A DNA stretch of 64,000 nucleotides from the NCBI RefSeq assembly GCF_900107275.1, contig NZ_FNPI01000017.1, positions 51,072 through 115,071 on the forward strand, read 5' to 3'. The position numbers and the translations under genes were made by a program. The DNA is from Evansella caseinilytica (GTDB lineage: Bacteria > Bacillota > Bacilli > Bacillales > Salisediminibacteriaceae). Every line of letters starts with the position of its first letter. Within the stretch, counting starts at the first letter, position 1. Under the pieces are notes generated by a model. It was given only the letters and a program-made list of their open reading frames with translations. It was not told the origin of the DNA and did no database searches. Positions 26,213-35,900 of the stretch are shown here, in pieces.

Positions 26213-27565
26213 TTACTCTTCCAGTGATAGAGCTTCCTCATGCGTTTGTGCAAATTCTTCCGGCGTAACTTCGTTTCCGAATAGAGACTGAATCATGTTC
26301 AAGTGTGTTTCTGCGACACCGGCGCTCATTTGTACATCGGCAAACAGCGTGATATTTGATGCGTTCGCCAGTTCGTTCAGAACATCAATATACAGCTGCG
26401 GCAGATCAAGCGTTGATGTATCAACCGCCGTGCCAGGAATGACACCGGCACCGGTTACTGATTGCTCGCCCCACTTTTCAACGAAAAATTTAACAAACTC
26501 CATTGCTTCTTCTTTTACATCAGAATTTTCTGCAACAAACAACCCGACTCCAGGTCCGCCGACCCAGCTGTCAATATTCCCGTCTCCACCTTCAATTGTC
26601 GGAAACTTGAAGAAGCCGACATTTTCTCTGAACTCCTGCGGAATTTCTTCATTTGTTGTAAAGTTAGGCAGTTCCCACGATCCCATCAAATACATTGCAG
26701 CAGATCCATTTAAAAACTCCGCCTTTGCCTCTTCATTGGATAAGCCGTTAAAACCGCGGACAAAAGCATCCATATTCACAAGATTTTGTGTTTCTGACGC
26801 CGCTTCAATCAGCTTCGGATTTTCAAATGTACCGGAGCGGTCAATCGCCGTATTCAACGCTTCCGATCCGCCGATTCGATCCGCCAAATACATATACCAT
26901 AGTGAGCCAGTCCAGCGGTCCCTGTTTCCGAGGGCAATCGGCGCAACACCGTTATCCACCAGCGTTTCCACAACATTCAAAAATTCATCATACGTTTCCG
27001 GCACGTCGAGTCCGTGGTCTGCAAAAATCGCTTTATTGTAATAAATCGGCGCAATATTTAACTCCAATGGCAAAGCATATGTTTGATCGTCCATTGCATA
27101 CGCTTCCAAAGTTCCGGACACGAAGGTGTCACCGAAACCATTTTCCAGCAGACCGTCTAGCGGGGCAAAAAGATTTCCTTTGACATACGGCTCCAGAAAC
27201 CCTGCGGCCCAGGTCATGCCAACATCGGGCAATTGGTTGGAGGAAGAAACTACTTGCAGCTTCGTTTTATATTGTTCGTTTTCCAATACTTCCTGAACAA
27301 CCGTCACATGAGGATTTTCTGCCTCAAACTGTTCAATTATTTCATTGACAATTTTGTTCTGTCCAGCTGAAACACCTGCCGGCCACAAATGCATAAAATC
27401 AATCGTCACAGCTTCCTTGTCTCCGTCGACTCCCGAAGTTTCTCCTTCATTAGAGCCGCCGTTGCTATCTTCGTTGGAATCTGAATCTGCGTCTCCACAC
27501 GCGCTTAATACAAACAGCAACAATGCAACTGACAGCAGCAATAATGAATGCGCTTTCTTCAACAA
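26213..27565 (-). CDS. sugar ABC transporter substrate-binding lipoprotein, importer 3
   Basis: 450 residues from a TTG at 27563-27565 behind GGGGGG. The lipoprotein signal ends LLFVLSACGDAD, followed by a Ser/Asn/Gly/Glu-rich linker and a family-1 solute-binding fold (VTIDFMHLWPAGVSAGQNK, FEAENPHVTVVQEV, IYYNKAIFADHGLDVPETYDEF). It is first in the importer 3 operon and lies about 510 bp after the YesM/YesN pair, which probably controls it. The ligand is not readable; neutral oligosaccharides are usual for this subfamily. Confidence 0.93.
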   Translation of the reverse strand: MLKKAHSLLLLSVALLLFVLSACGDADSDSNEDSNGGSNEGETSGVDGDKEAVTIDFMHLWPAGVSAGQNKIVNEIIEQFEAENPHVTVVQEVLENEQYKTKLQVVSSSNQLPDVGMTWAAGFLEPYVKGNLFAPLDGLLENGFGDTFVSGTLEAYAMDDQTYALPLELNIAPIYYNKAIFADHGLDVPETYDEFLNVVETLVDNGVAPIALGNRDRWTGSLWYMYLADRIGGSEALNTAIDRSGTFENPKLIEAASETQNLVNMDAFVRGFNGLSNEEAKAEFLNGSAAMYLMGSWELPNFTTNEEIPQEFRENVGFFKFPTIEGGDGNIDSWVGGPGVGLFVAENSDVKEEAMEFVKFFVEKWGEQSVTGAGVIPGTAVDTSTLDLPQLYIDVLNELANASNITLFADVQMSAGVAETHLNMIQSLFGNEVTPEEFAQTHEEALSLEE

Positions 27566-28076
27566 CTGAATTCCCCCCGTTTATTAATATTGACTTCCTT
27601 TAAAGCTTACCACCATGCCGAGAAGAAAAGAAGGTAACGGGGTTTAGAGGAAATTCCACTTTTTTTGGATTTTTATTCTACAAGTGTTTGTTCAAAAAGG
27701 AGGGCAGCAAAGAGGAAAGAAAGCTGAGGCACAGCATTGTCATGCGGGGGAGCGCACTCGAAAACGTATGGGAGCGGCGGAAAGACACCGAAATGATGTG
27801 ATATGATACGCAGGCGCTGTTTCCCGCATTTTTAAACATTCTTGCTTCTGTCTGAGGTGCCGCAGCCTCATGGTTGCGGCCGGGATTTTGATGCTGTCTC
27901 ACGCGCTCTCGTCTCAATCGAGCCGGACTCAGACCCCACCCAGACTTGCTTCGACTCACTCAGCCTCTCGAATTCCCGCAATTTGAGTCCAGGCCTTGGG
28001 AAATACGTCGCATTTCAATTTCGACGCAAGTGCAGCGATCTCAAACACATTTCAGCTCATTTGCCGTCCACCTTAA
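27566..28076. other. intergenic stretch with repeat remnants
   Basis: About 510 bases between the response regulator and importer 3. It holds a lone half of the MITE-type hairpin (GTGTTTGTTCAAAAAGG, from 27684) and family-3 copy B (27804-27841). Short open frames here look accidental. Confidence 0.55.
27804..27841 (-). repeat. family-3 dispersed repeat, copy B
   Basis: Minus strand: ATGTTTAAAAATGCGGGA, then AACAGCGCCTGCG and ATC, aligning with copies C and D. Confidence 0.5.
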
Positions 28077-28856
28077 TCAAACCTCCCTGCGGTACTGGCT
28101 TGGGGTCTGCCGTTCATACTCCTTGAACAGCTTAATAAAATATTTGGCAGTTTGATAGCCGACTTTTTCCGCGACTTCGGCAATTGTCATATCCGTTGTA
28201 CATAATAAATTTTTTGCAGCTTCCAGTCTTCTGCGCGTCACATATTCACTGAAGGTGACGTTTGTTTGCTCTTTAAACAGCGCGCTGAAATAGCTTGGAT
28301 TTAAATGAACGACTTCCGCAACCTCCCGCAGCGATAATTTCTCCTGCAAGTTTTCATCCACATAGCGCATAGCAGTTTTGATCACCGCTTTTGTCTGCCC
28401 CTCCTTTGCATTAATATGAAGCAGTTGCTCATCCACCACCTTTTTTATTAAGCCGGACTGCTCCCTGCTTTCCACTGCTTCCAAAGCCTTTTTCACCGCT
28501 TCTATCAGCTTTTGCTTGCTGATCGGCTTGACTAAATAGTTTAATACTCCAAGCCGGATGGCTTCCTGTGCGTATTCGAACTCGGAATAAGCGGACATGA
28601 TGATGACCACAGGCCGGTGCTGTTGATTTTCCAGGTAGCGAAGAAGCTTCAATCCCGACATTTCTGGCATGCGGATATCTGTTAATAGTAAATGCACTTT
28701 TTTTTCCGCTAATATCTCCAAGGCTTCCTTTCCGCTGGCGGCACAAAGAACCTCCGCTTTTCCGGAGGATGCGGCCCAAACTTCCAGCGTTTTTTTCAAC
28801 CCGTTCCTCGTTTTCGGCTCATCATCGACGATCAGTATCGTTTTCCAGTAATTCAT
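28077..28856 (-). CDS. YesN-type response regulator with AraC DNA-binding domain, importer 3
   Basis: 259 residues, much shorter than classical YesN because the middle domain is nearly absent. Receiver domain (about 5-125): TILIVDDEPKTRNGLKK, phosphoacceptor Asp in LLLTDIRMPEMSG, conserved Lys in NYLVKPISKQKL. C-terminal AraC domain (about 158-258): LSLREVAEVVHLNPSYFSAL and MTIAEVAEKVGYQTAKYFIK. The ATG at 28854-28856 follows GGAGG; it overlaps the kinase gene by 35 bp. It probably activates importer 3 in response to sugar sensed by the partner kinase. Confidence 0.95.
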   Translation of the reverse strand: MNYWKTILIVDDEPKTRNGLKKTLEVWAASSGKAEVLCAASGKEALEILAEKKVHLLLTDIRMPEMSGLKLLRYLENQQHRPVVIIMSAYSEFEYAQEAIRLGVLNYLVKPISKQKLIEAVKKALEAVESREQSGLIKKVVDEQLLHINAKEGQTKAVIKTAMRYVDENLQEKLSLREVAEVVHLNPSYFSALFKEQTNVTFSEYVTRRRLEAAKNLLCTTDMTIAEVAEKVGYQTAKYFIKLFKEYERQTPSQYRREV

Positions 28857-30591
28857 GTTCATCCTCCACTATCGGAATTTCAAAGGCTACACAAGTTCCT
28901 TTACCGGCCACACTGTCAATGGAAATACCACGCGTGCTGTCATTTTTATAGTAAAGCTCCAAACGCTTATTGCAGTTCACAAGAGCCATGCCCGTCCCCT
29001 TAAGATACGTGAGGTTTTCTTTTTTAAACGACTGCAAGATTGTTTGAATCGTCTCTTTATCCATTCCGGCCCCGTCATCCTTGACGTTTATCTTCAGCCA
29101 GGAAGCAGCTTCGTTCGGTTCCACCGCTACCTTGACGACTCCTTTTCCTGCCTTATTGCCGACCCCGTGCAAAATGGCGTTTTCCACGATCGGCTGGATC
29201 AGCAGCTTCGGAATTTTAACGTCTGCATATTCCTCCGGCACAGAAACATACCATGTCAGTCGTTCGCCAAAACGGACTCTCATGATTTTCATATATCGTT
29301 CAATATGATCTAGTTCCTCCTTCAGCGTAACCCAGTCATCTTCTTTTCGATTTGTGATCGTATACCGGAAAAAATCTGACATATCCAGCACGTATTCTGC
29401 CAGTTGTTCCTCTCCTTTCTCCTCCAGGGACCAATAAAGTGCGTCCAGTGTGTTATAGAGAAAATGAGGGTTGATCTGCGCTTGTAATGCTTTTAATTCA
29501 GAGCGGCTGCGAATAATTTCTTTTTCATACACGACTTGAATCAAATGGTTCATCGTTTCCACCATTTGATTGTAGGTTTTATTCAATTCATTGATTTCAT
29601 ATGTGGAGGAATCCCCTTTATGTGACACGAGTGCACCTAATTTTCCGAAGCGCATCGTTTTCGTTAATTTTATAATCGGCCTGGTTATGACGGTGGACAG
29701 CAAGAAAGAGAACAGCAGAAAGATAAAAAAGCCAATGGCGCCTGAAAAAATAATTGCTGACCGGAGCACGGATATATCCTCTGTAATCATTCGGACAGGG
29801 GTTAAAATCACCGTTGTCCAATTGGTCATTTTCGATTGCTGGGTGACAAGCATATAGTCAAGACCATTAATGGTAATATCCTGTTGCTGATTTTGCAAAA
29901 TGCCGTCGATATCCCCTTCATAATTGGAGATGATCGGGGAGCCGTTGCTGTCGACAAGAATCATGTACTCGTCTTCCTGTGTCGATTCCTCAATTTGAAT
30001 ATAGTTTTCCTTCACTTTTATCAGTAAGTAGCCCCCTGGAGAAAACCAACGGTCGAACAAATTGACCTGACGGAGAGCGAGATAACTGGAAGGGTCATTC
30101 GGATCTTTCCCTGCCCATACCATCCGTCCCCGTTCCTCTTCGGTTTTCTCAATCCACTCGCTGCCGATCCGGTCGGACAAAAAGCCATCGTGGAGCGGAA
30201 ACAGCCTACGACCGTCGTGAGAATAGAGTTCAAACGTGTCGATTCCTTTTGAATAGGCCTGATATAAGTTCATCACTTGCATGATGGACTGCCGTTGATT
30301 GAAGCTGGCCGGGTTGCCGAGCACCTCCTGCAGCAATATTTCCTGCACGAAGGAGTTCGTCGCTGCCTGCAACGTTAAGTTATCAAGATGTTCGTATAAG
30401 ATATCGATTCTACCGCTTGCCTGTATTGCCGTCTGCTGAATTTGCTTTTCAGCATTGTTTTTGAGCAGTACAGATACAACTTGGTACGTGATGATACCAA
30501 CGATCACCAGAACAATCACCATGACCGTGATAAACACAACAAAAATTTGATTGCGCAACGTATTCCACTTTTTCAGCCGATACAACATCAT
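28822..30591 (-). CDS. YesM-type sensor histidine kinase, importer 3
   Basis: About 589 residues. Helix 1 (about 15-40) and helix 2 (about 280-305) flank an extracellular sensor with MVWAGKDPNDPSSYLALRQ and YMILVDSNGSPIISNYEGD. The kinase core has LQAQINPHFLYNTLDALYWS, the N-box LLIQPIVENAILHGVG and the G-box DDGAGM. I chose ATG at 30589-30591 behind GAAAGG; the frame extends upstream through a 50-bp palindrome, which is not credible coding. A perfect cre match and the palindrome lie in the leader, suggesting CcpA control of the regulatory genes. Confidence 0.93.
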   Translation of the reverse strand: MMLYRLKKWNTLRNQIFVVFITVMVIVLVIVGIITYQVVSVLLKNNAEKQIQQTAIQASGRIDILYEHLDNLTLQAATNSFVQEILLQEVLGNPASFNQRQSIMQVMNLYQAYSKGIDTFELYSHDGRRLFPLHDGFLSDRIGSEWIEKTEEERGRMVWAGKDPNDPSSYLALRQVNLFDRWFSPGGYLLIKVKENYIQIEESTQEDEYMILVDSNGSPIISNYEGDIDGILQNQQQDITINGLDYMLVTQQSKMTNWTTVILTPVRMITEDISVLRSAIIFSGAIGFFIFLLFSFLLSTVITRPIIKLTKTMRFGKLGALVSHKGDSSTYEINELNKTYNQMVETMNHLIQVVYEKEIIRSRSELKALQAQINPHFLYNTLDALYWSLEEKGEEQLAEYVLDMSDFFRYTITNRKEDDWVTLKEELDHIERYMKIMRVRFGERLTWYVSVPEEYADVKIPKLLIQPIVENAILHGVGNKAGKGVVKVAVEPNEAASWLKINVKDDGAGMDKETIQTILQSFKKENLTYLKGTGMALVNCNKRLELYYKNDSTRGISIDSVAGKGTCVAFEIPIVEDEHELLENDTDRR

Positions 30592-30617
30592 GTATGAACA
30601 ACCTTTCTTTTTTACAT

Positions 30618-30667
30618 GGTGCCAGGCACTCTGCACCACTGTAAAGTGCCGCAGAGTGCCTGGCACC
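30618..30667. repeat. REP-like palindrome, copy 8 (in a 5' leader)
   Basis: A 50-bp palindrome with inner arms CACCACT and AGTGCCG. Unlike most copies it lies upstream of a start codon, between the kinase ribosome site and a cre site 1 bp away. Confidence 0.95.
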
Positions 30668-30668
30668 A

Positions 30669-30684
30669 TTGATAACGCTTTCAA
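30669..30684 (-). promoter_or_regulatory. cre site upstream of the importer 3 kinase
   Basis: TTGATAACGCTTTCAA matches the cre consensus at all 16 positions. It lies about 80-90 nt downstream of a TATAAT box at 30771-30776 (minus strand), where bound CcpA would act as a roadblock. A weaker match (14 of 16) is at 30893-30908. Confidence 0.65.
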
Positions 30685-31178
30685 TTATTTTGTCGATTGA
30701 TGCAGATTTCGTGAATGCGGATCACCGCGACCCTGCCACGATCCGCCAGCCAGTTAACTGTGTCTACCGCATTATATCAAAAAACGGGGCAATGTGGATT
30801 TCTTTTTTTGCTGCCAATTTTTTCACACTCATGTAGTTAGGAAGAAGAATTAACGTATAACAAGTAACTAAGGGAAAGTGACACATGTTTTTTTGAAAGC
30901 GTTATAAGTCTACCTCAGCATTTTTTCCATCGTCATCACAAGATTTTATCCGCTGTCTGCAAGCCCATTCGACCATTTTCTTTCACCAACAGCATCATAT
31001 TCCCGCAGGAAGATGATCATCCTTTCTGCTTTATTTAGTGCCTGACCAGATAAAGTTGCTGATAAATATGCCAAAACGTCTGTACCAGATTCAGCCGTCC
31101 CGCCTCGCCGCTTTCTCCAGTTCATAAGGAAACGCTTTAATCAAGCATCTTAAATGAAGTGTAAAAAGTATGTTAAAA
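30685..31178. other. intergenic stretch upstream of the importer 3 kinase
   Basis: About 490 bases. A minus-strand TATAAT at 30771-30776 lacks a good -35 partner. A second cre-like match lies at 30893-30908. No coding frame is supported. Confidence 0.45.
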
Positions 31179-31228
31179 GGTGCCAGGCACTCTGCGGTAC
31201 TGTAAAGTCCCACAGAGTGCCTGGCACC
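31179..31228. repeat. REP-like palindrome, copy 9
   Basis: A 50-bp palindrome with inner arms GCGGTACT and AGTCCCAC (partly paired). It lies 9 bp after the ppc stop, with TTTT following on the minus strand, so it probably doubles as the ppc terminator. Confidence 0.95.
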
Positions 31229-31237
31229 TAAATAAAA

Positions 31238-33988
31238 TCAACCTGTATTCATCAGTCCTGCGGCAATACCGCTGATGGTCAGCAGCACTTCCGTCAACAG
31301 CTCCTCCGAGAAATCATCCGTTGCCCGCAGCTTTTGAATTAAATCCACCTGTAGAAAGTTCAACGGGTCGACATACGGATTTCTGCGGTGAACCGACTCT
31401 TTAATACTTGGTGTATGATTGAGAAGCTCATCATTTCCTGAAATCTTGAGCAGCATGTCCCTTGTCTTGTTATATTCGGCGGATATATCCTTAAATATCC
31501 GTTCCCCAATAGCCGCATCATCCATTAAATGAAGATATTCCTTTGCCGTTGTTAAATCAGCTTTCATCAGCGCCAGCTGTAAATTATTGATCGTAACTTG
31601 AAAAAACGGCCAGCGTTGATACATTGTTTGCAGCAGCTTCAGATTGCTCTCACTTTTGGAAGCAAAGGATTCCAATCCGCTCCCCGCCGCGTACCAGGCA
31701 GGCAACAATTGGCGGCACTGTGTCCAAGCAAATACCCACGGAATGGCCCGCAAATCCTCGAAACGCTCGCTGCCCTTGCGGCTCATCGGCCGCGAACCAA
31801 TGTTCAGCGCCCCCAATTCCTTTAACGGCGTCGTCTGTTTAAAATAAGTCAGGAAATCACGGTCGCCGAAAACGAGCGACTGATATTTGGCTAATGCCGC
31901 TTTGGATACTTCTTCCATCGCTTCTTCCCAGATTTCCTCACGATGAGAACCGGCTTTTCCATCGGGATGATTCATCACCTCGGCAGAAGCTTCAAGCAAT
32001 GCCGAGGCTGCCTGCTCCAAGTTCCGATAAGCGATATCCTCCAGCAGGTAGCGGGAAGACAGCACTTCACCCTGCTCCGTTATTTTCACGCCATCGCCAA
32101 GTGTTTCCCCCGGCTGCGACAAAATGCTGCGATTCAGCGGACCGCCACCGCGTCCCAATGATCCTCCCCGCCCATGGAAAAACTTCAGGCGGATGTCGTA
32201 CGCTTTCGCCATATCATGAATTTCCTGCTGCGCTTTAAAAAGCTTCCAATTCGCGGTGAGCGTACCACCGTCCTTGCTGCCGTCGGAATACCCGAGCATG
32301 ATTTCCTGGTGGTTGTTTCGTTCGACAATATGTTTGCGGTACACATCCATTTCAAACAACGTTCTCATTATTTCCGGACCAGCCACCAAATCATCCACCG
32401 TTTCAAGAAGCGGCGCGACATTCAGTCCGCTTTCCAGCGTGCCGTCCGCATGCAGGCGGTAAATTCCGGTTTCTTTCGCCAGCAGAAGCACCTCCAGCAA
32501 ATCACTGGCCGACTGCGTCATACTTACGAGATATACTTCGATCGACCGGCTGCCGAACTCCTTGTGCGCCTCCTTGATCATCTGAAAAACTTGAATGACC
32601 TCCTGCGTCTCCCGTGAATAATCCTCATGCAGCAGCATCACCGGCCGCGGATCATTTAACAGCTCGTCTAAAATTTTTATTTTCTCCGCTTCAGGGAGCG
32701 CCGGATAATCATCGACGATGTTTACGGCCTGTAACATTTCCGCTATCGCCGCCTCATGTTCCCCGCTGTGATTGCGAATATCCAACGTCGCCAAATGAAA
32801 GCCGAACAATTCCACCTGCCTGATCAATTTCAGCAAGGTTTTCAGCTTATGATTGGATGTCTGATGTTTTTCGGCACTTTCTTTCACCAGCTGCAAATCG
32901 CCTAGGAGTTCTTCAGCGCTTTGGTATCCAATCTGCGGATCGCGCAAATGGCGCAGACGCTTTAAAATAACGGCAAATTTTCTGCGGTACGGCTCGTTTT
33001 CGATCGGCCACGCTTCTCCTTTTTCCAGAAATACCGCTTCATCATATTCCACGGAATCGATCAATTCCCGACTGATGCTGACCCGGGAAGTGGACTGGCT
33101 GAAGCGTCTCATTAATTCAACAATCGCTTCATCGTATTTTTTCACCGCCAGATCCCTTTGCATTTCCAGTGTTTCCCAGGTGATTTCCGGCGTCACGTTT
33201 GGATTGCCGTCCCGATCCCCGCCGATCCATGATCCGAAGTGAAGGAAATTCGGAACCTTCCATTGCTGGTCAGGATAATATTCCGCCAGCTGATCCGCAA
33301 GTTCCTGATGGATTTCCGGTAAAACATCAAACAATGTCTGGTCAAAATAATAGAGCCCGTTTTTCACTTCATCCAATACCGTCGGCTTTCGGTGACGCAG
33401 CTCATCGGTTTGCCATAAAGCGGTCACTTCATTAAAGAGGCTTTCATCCAGCTTTCTTTTTTCCTTTTTCGTCAGCAGCGGATTATCAAATTGCTGCAAA
33501 ATCTTGGAGATGCGTTTTTGAATCTCGAGCACCGTCCGTTTCGTCGCCTCCGTTGGGTGAGCGGTAATGATTAATTCAATGGAAAGCTCATTCAGCACCG
33601 CTTGAATGACTTCAGCCGAGTAATTATTTTCCCTCATCGTTTTCACGGCACTCTCGATGGATACCGGCTGAATGCCTTCCAACTGATACTGTCGTTTGCG
33701 GCGAATGCGGTGATTTTGCTCTGCGATGTTGACAAGGTGAAAATAAATCGAAAACGCCCGGATCACATGCTGACGTGTCGGGAATTCGAGACTGCTGATT
33801 TGCTGCTTCAGCTTTCCGTATAATTCGCTGTCATAGCTTTTGCGCAGCTCCTTTGTCATTTCTCTAATTTCTTCCACTTTGTTAAAAAGCGAGATTCCGC
33901 CATGGTGAACGAGAATCTCCCCCAGAATATTTCCTAGTTTTTTCACGTCGTTACGCAAAAGCACATTGGTGTCCGTTACACTGATCAT
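31238..33988 (-). CDS. ppc: phosphoenolpyruvate carboxylase
   Basis: 916 residues, full length. It carboxylates phosphoenolpyruvate with bicarbonate to oxaloacetate, refilling the citric acid cycle. The catalytic His motif is LIITAHPTEATKRTVL. Other signatures are FGSWIGGDRDGNPNVTPE, MLGYSDGSKDGG, FFHGRGGSLGRGGGP and the conserved C-terminal MNTG. The ATG follows AAGGAGGCG. The leader contains a separate GGGTCAGGC hairpin (34009-34064) just upstream of the ribosome site, and palindrome copy 9 lies just after the stop. It appears monocistronic. Confidence 0.97.
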   Translation of the reverse strand: MISVTDTNVLLRNDVKKLGNILGEILVHHGGISLFNKVEEIREMTKELRKSYDSELYGKLKQQISSLEFPTRQHVIRAFSIYFHLVNIAEQNHRIRRKRQYQLEGIQPVSIESAVKTMRENNYSAEVIQAVLNELSIELIITAHPTEATKRTVLEIQKRISKILQQFDNPLLTKKEKRKLDESLFNEVTALWQTDELRHRKPTVLDEVKNGLYYFDQTLFDVLPEIHQELADQLAEYYPDQQWKVPNFLHFGSWIGGDRDGNPNVTPEITWETLEMQRDLAVKKYDEAIVELMRRFSQSTSRVSISRELIDSVEYDEAVFLEKGEAWPIENEPYRRKFAVILKRLRHLRDPQIGYQSAEELLGDLQLVKESAEKHQTSNHKLKTLLKLIRQVELFGFHLATLDIRNHSGEHEAAIAEMLQAVNIVDDYPALPEAEKIKILDELLNDPRPVMLLHEDYSRETQEVIQVFQMIKEAHKEFGSRSIEVYLVSMTQSASDLLEVLLLAKETGIYRLHADGTLESGLNVAPLLETVDDLVAGPEIMRTLFEMDVYRKHIVERNNHQEIMLGYSDGSKDGGTLTANWKLFKAQQEIHDMAKAYDIRLKFFHGRGGSLGRGGGPLNRSILSQPGETLGDGVKITEQGEVLSSRYLLEDIAYRNLEQAASALLEASAEVMNHPDGKAGSHREEIWEEAMEEVSKAALAKYQSLVFGDRDFLTYFKQTTPLKELGALNIGSRPMSRKGSERFEDLRAIPWVFAWTQCRQLLPAWYAAGSGLESFASKSESNLKLLQTMYQRWPFFQVTINNLQLALMKADLTTAKEYLHLMDDAAIGERIFKDISAEYNKTRDMLLKISGNDELLNHTPSIKESVHRRNPYVDPLNFLQVDLIQKLRATDDFSEELLTEVLLTISGIAAGLMNTG

Positions 33989-34008
33989 AAGTCGCCTCCT
34001 TTAAAACT

Positions 34009-34064
34009 GGGGCCTGACCCCCGGTAAGTAACACATGCATTACTGCACTGCGGGTCAGGCTCCG
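34009..34064. repeat. hairpin of a second palindrome type in the ppc leader
   Basis: GGGGCCTGACCCCCGG and CGGGTCAGGCTCCG form a stem of about 13 pairs around a 26-nt loop. It is unrelated in sequence to the GGTGCCAGGCAC palindromes. It ends about 10 nt from the ppc ribosome site, so it could affect translation or end read-through from the upstream gene. Confidence 0.7.
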
Positions 34065-34305
34065 ATAAAAAAGTGATGTGAGGTTATTTTACCAAAGATG
34101 ATGCATAATTATCAATTATTTTCTGACTATTAAACGGCCGCTGTCCGGTTTCGGTATCGCAGGGTTCTCTGCAGCAGCCGGAAATACACCTGCGAAACCT
34201 TGTCATTTTCATGCTTCCGCGATGTCCTATGCTCCCTATCAACAATAACAACCGTTTTTTTCCCTGCCGGCGGAACAGCAAATTCTCGTTTTTATTCACT
34301 GACAA

Positions 34306-35277
34306 TTATAAACTTACAATAAAGAAAAGTATCGGAAGCAGGACCAGTAGCAGCGCTGTGTTGATCAGCCAGCTTGAATTGGCAAGGTCCATATCCAGCT
34401 TGAATAATTGCGGCGGAACAAGGGACGTAAACCCGGGCGGCATGGCCGACAACACAATGACAACCTTCAATGGGATGCCGTCGTACACCAAGTGAAGACC
34501 GGAAGCAACTCCGATCAAGGTGACGGTAACGGGAACGATCACATATTTGATCGCGCCGATCAACATGCTTTCTTTGATGAACCCTTTCGCTGCGCTGACC
34601 TTCAGGTTGAAGCCTGTGGGAACAACCAGCAAAATTGTAAACAGCGGAACCAGGAAACTATTGAACCCGGCGTAAAATGCCGGCCGATTCCAGGAAGACA
34701 CATTCAAAACCCCGCCGATAATAATTGCCAAAAACGTCATGATGATAAACGGATTGGTCATTATTTTTCTCCAGGCAGATTTCCGCGCTTCTCCTGCTCG
34801 TTTCTCCCCGTAGGATTGGGCGATCGGAAATCCGACCAAATAATAGATCAAATCCTCTAACAGGCGGAACATGGCCACAAACACGAGGCTTACTTCGCCT
34901 AAAAACACAAAGCAAAACAGATTGCCGAAGCTGCCTAAATTCGTGTACATACCGGAAGAAAACATGGCTCCAGTCTGCGCGCGATCCATCTTCATCCACT
35001 TTGCCGCGGCAAGAGCAAGGGCGCCGCCGAGGCATAATGTGGCCGCACCCAGTACCGGCAGAAGGATGAGACGGGGCTCGTCCAGCTGCACGTTCCAAAA
35101 GGCTCCCATGATGATGATCGGATTGACCACCAGCAGGGCGGCCATTGTGCATGCTTTTAAAATCGTATGCATTCTTTTGGCAGACGGAATCACTCCTTTG
35201 TCAAGCAGGACTCTCAAGCCTCTGCCGAAAAGCAACCCCGCCAGGATGATCGATAGTGCAAAAATAAAATTTCCCAT
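34306..35277 (-). CDS. AEC (auxin efflux carrier) family transporter
   Basis: 323 residues with about ten hydrophobic segments in two halves separated by a basic loop (SYGEKRAGEARKSAWRKIMTN). The end of each half has the family pattern: TGAMFSSGMYTNLGSFGNLF in the first and VVIVLSAMPPGFTSLV in the second. AEC carriers move organic acids or other small solutes across the membrane. A malate or other dicarboxylate substrate would suit its place behind ppc, but that is only a suggestion. The ATG follows AAAGGAG. About 240 bp separate it from the ppc leader hairpin, so it may be transcribed separately. Confidence 0.88.
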   Translation of the reverse strand: MGNFIFALSIILAGLLFGRGLRVLLDKGVIPSAKRMHTILKACTMAALLVVNPIIIMGAFWNVQLDEPRLILLPVLGAATLCLGGALALAAAKWMKMDRAQTGAMFSSGMYTNLGSFGNLFCFVFLGEVSLVFVAMFRLLEDLIYYLVGFPIAQSYGEKRAGEARKSAWRKIMTNPFIIMTFLAIIIGGVLNVSSWNRPAFYAGFNSFLVPLFTILLVVPTGFNLKVSAAKGFIKESMLIGAIKYVIVPVTVTLIGVASGLHLVYDGIPLKVVIVLSAMPPGFTSLVPPQLFKLDMDLANSSWLINTALLLVLLPILFFIVSL

Positions 35278-35900
35278 AACCTAAAATAACTCCTTTAAGC
35301 TAACAGCATTTTCTTCAAATGATGTGATGTATATGCGGTGTCCAGCAAATACGGAAAATAAAAGCAAATAAGGTTCTAATGAAACGGCCGCCACCGGTTA
35401 CATGAACAGCCTCCCGTCACTACTGCAGAAACCTCCAATGACAACGAACAGAAACACTGGACAGTGCTGTTTCCCAAACTTTTGGAACATCCTTTATCTT
35501 ATCACACTATTAAAAAAGGAAAAGCGTTTCGTATTTTTCAAAATCAGATTGCTCGGTCGCTAATCCATTTCCTTTCTCCCTACGGATGCATGTATAGGTG
35601 GACGCATTGCATCTGGCTTTTTGGTGAGTTTTCTGCAAATTCCCATTGTCGTAATTTTCGCCAAATGGTAAGCTTAAGACAGCGGCGAAATTCGTCAAAA
35701 AAATACATTTTTCTACATTAACTTTTCAGCAATCGTTGTGTGTTTAAAACACGATGACACAGCAGCGGTAAGAAGGCAAGGCGTGGAAGTCATGAGCAAC
35801 GGGCCGTACATGGGAACGTGCGTGAGAGTGGAAGTGCAACGTAACGGTAATTTGGCCGGCAATGTTTCTAGTAATAGTATAATAAAGGAGGCTGTAAACA
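35278..35900. other. divergent intergenic stretch between AEC and chemoreceptor genes
   Basis: About 620 bases. Only family-3 copy C (35464-35492) and the chemoreceptor ribosome site (AAAGGAGG) are recognisable. A TATAAT lies at 35878-35883 but too close to the ribosome site to be a clear promoter. Confidence 0.5.
35464..35492 (-). repeat. family-3 dispersed repeat, copy C
   Basis: Minus strand GGATGTTCCAAAAGTTTGGG followed by AAACAGCACTG, aligned with copies B and D. Only the terminal 30 bases are recognisable. Confidence 0.45.

Noticed and set aside
34084..34305. 73-codon minus-strand frame between ppc and the AEC gene
   Set aside because: No recognisable family, basic and low in structure, start poorly supported; not annotated.
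35878..35883. TATAAT as the promoter of the second chemoreceptor
   Set aside because: It overlaps the start of the ribosome-binding region, which would leave almost no leader, and no -35 box is at the right distance.
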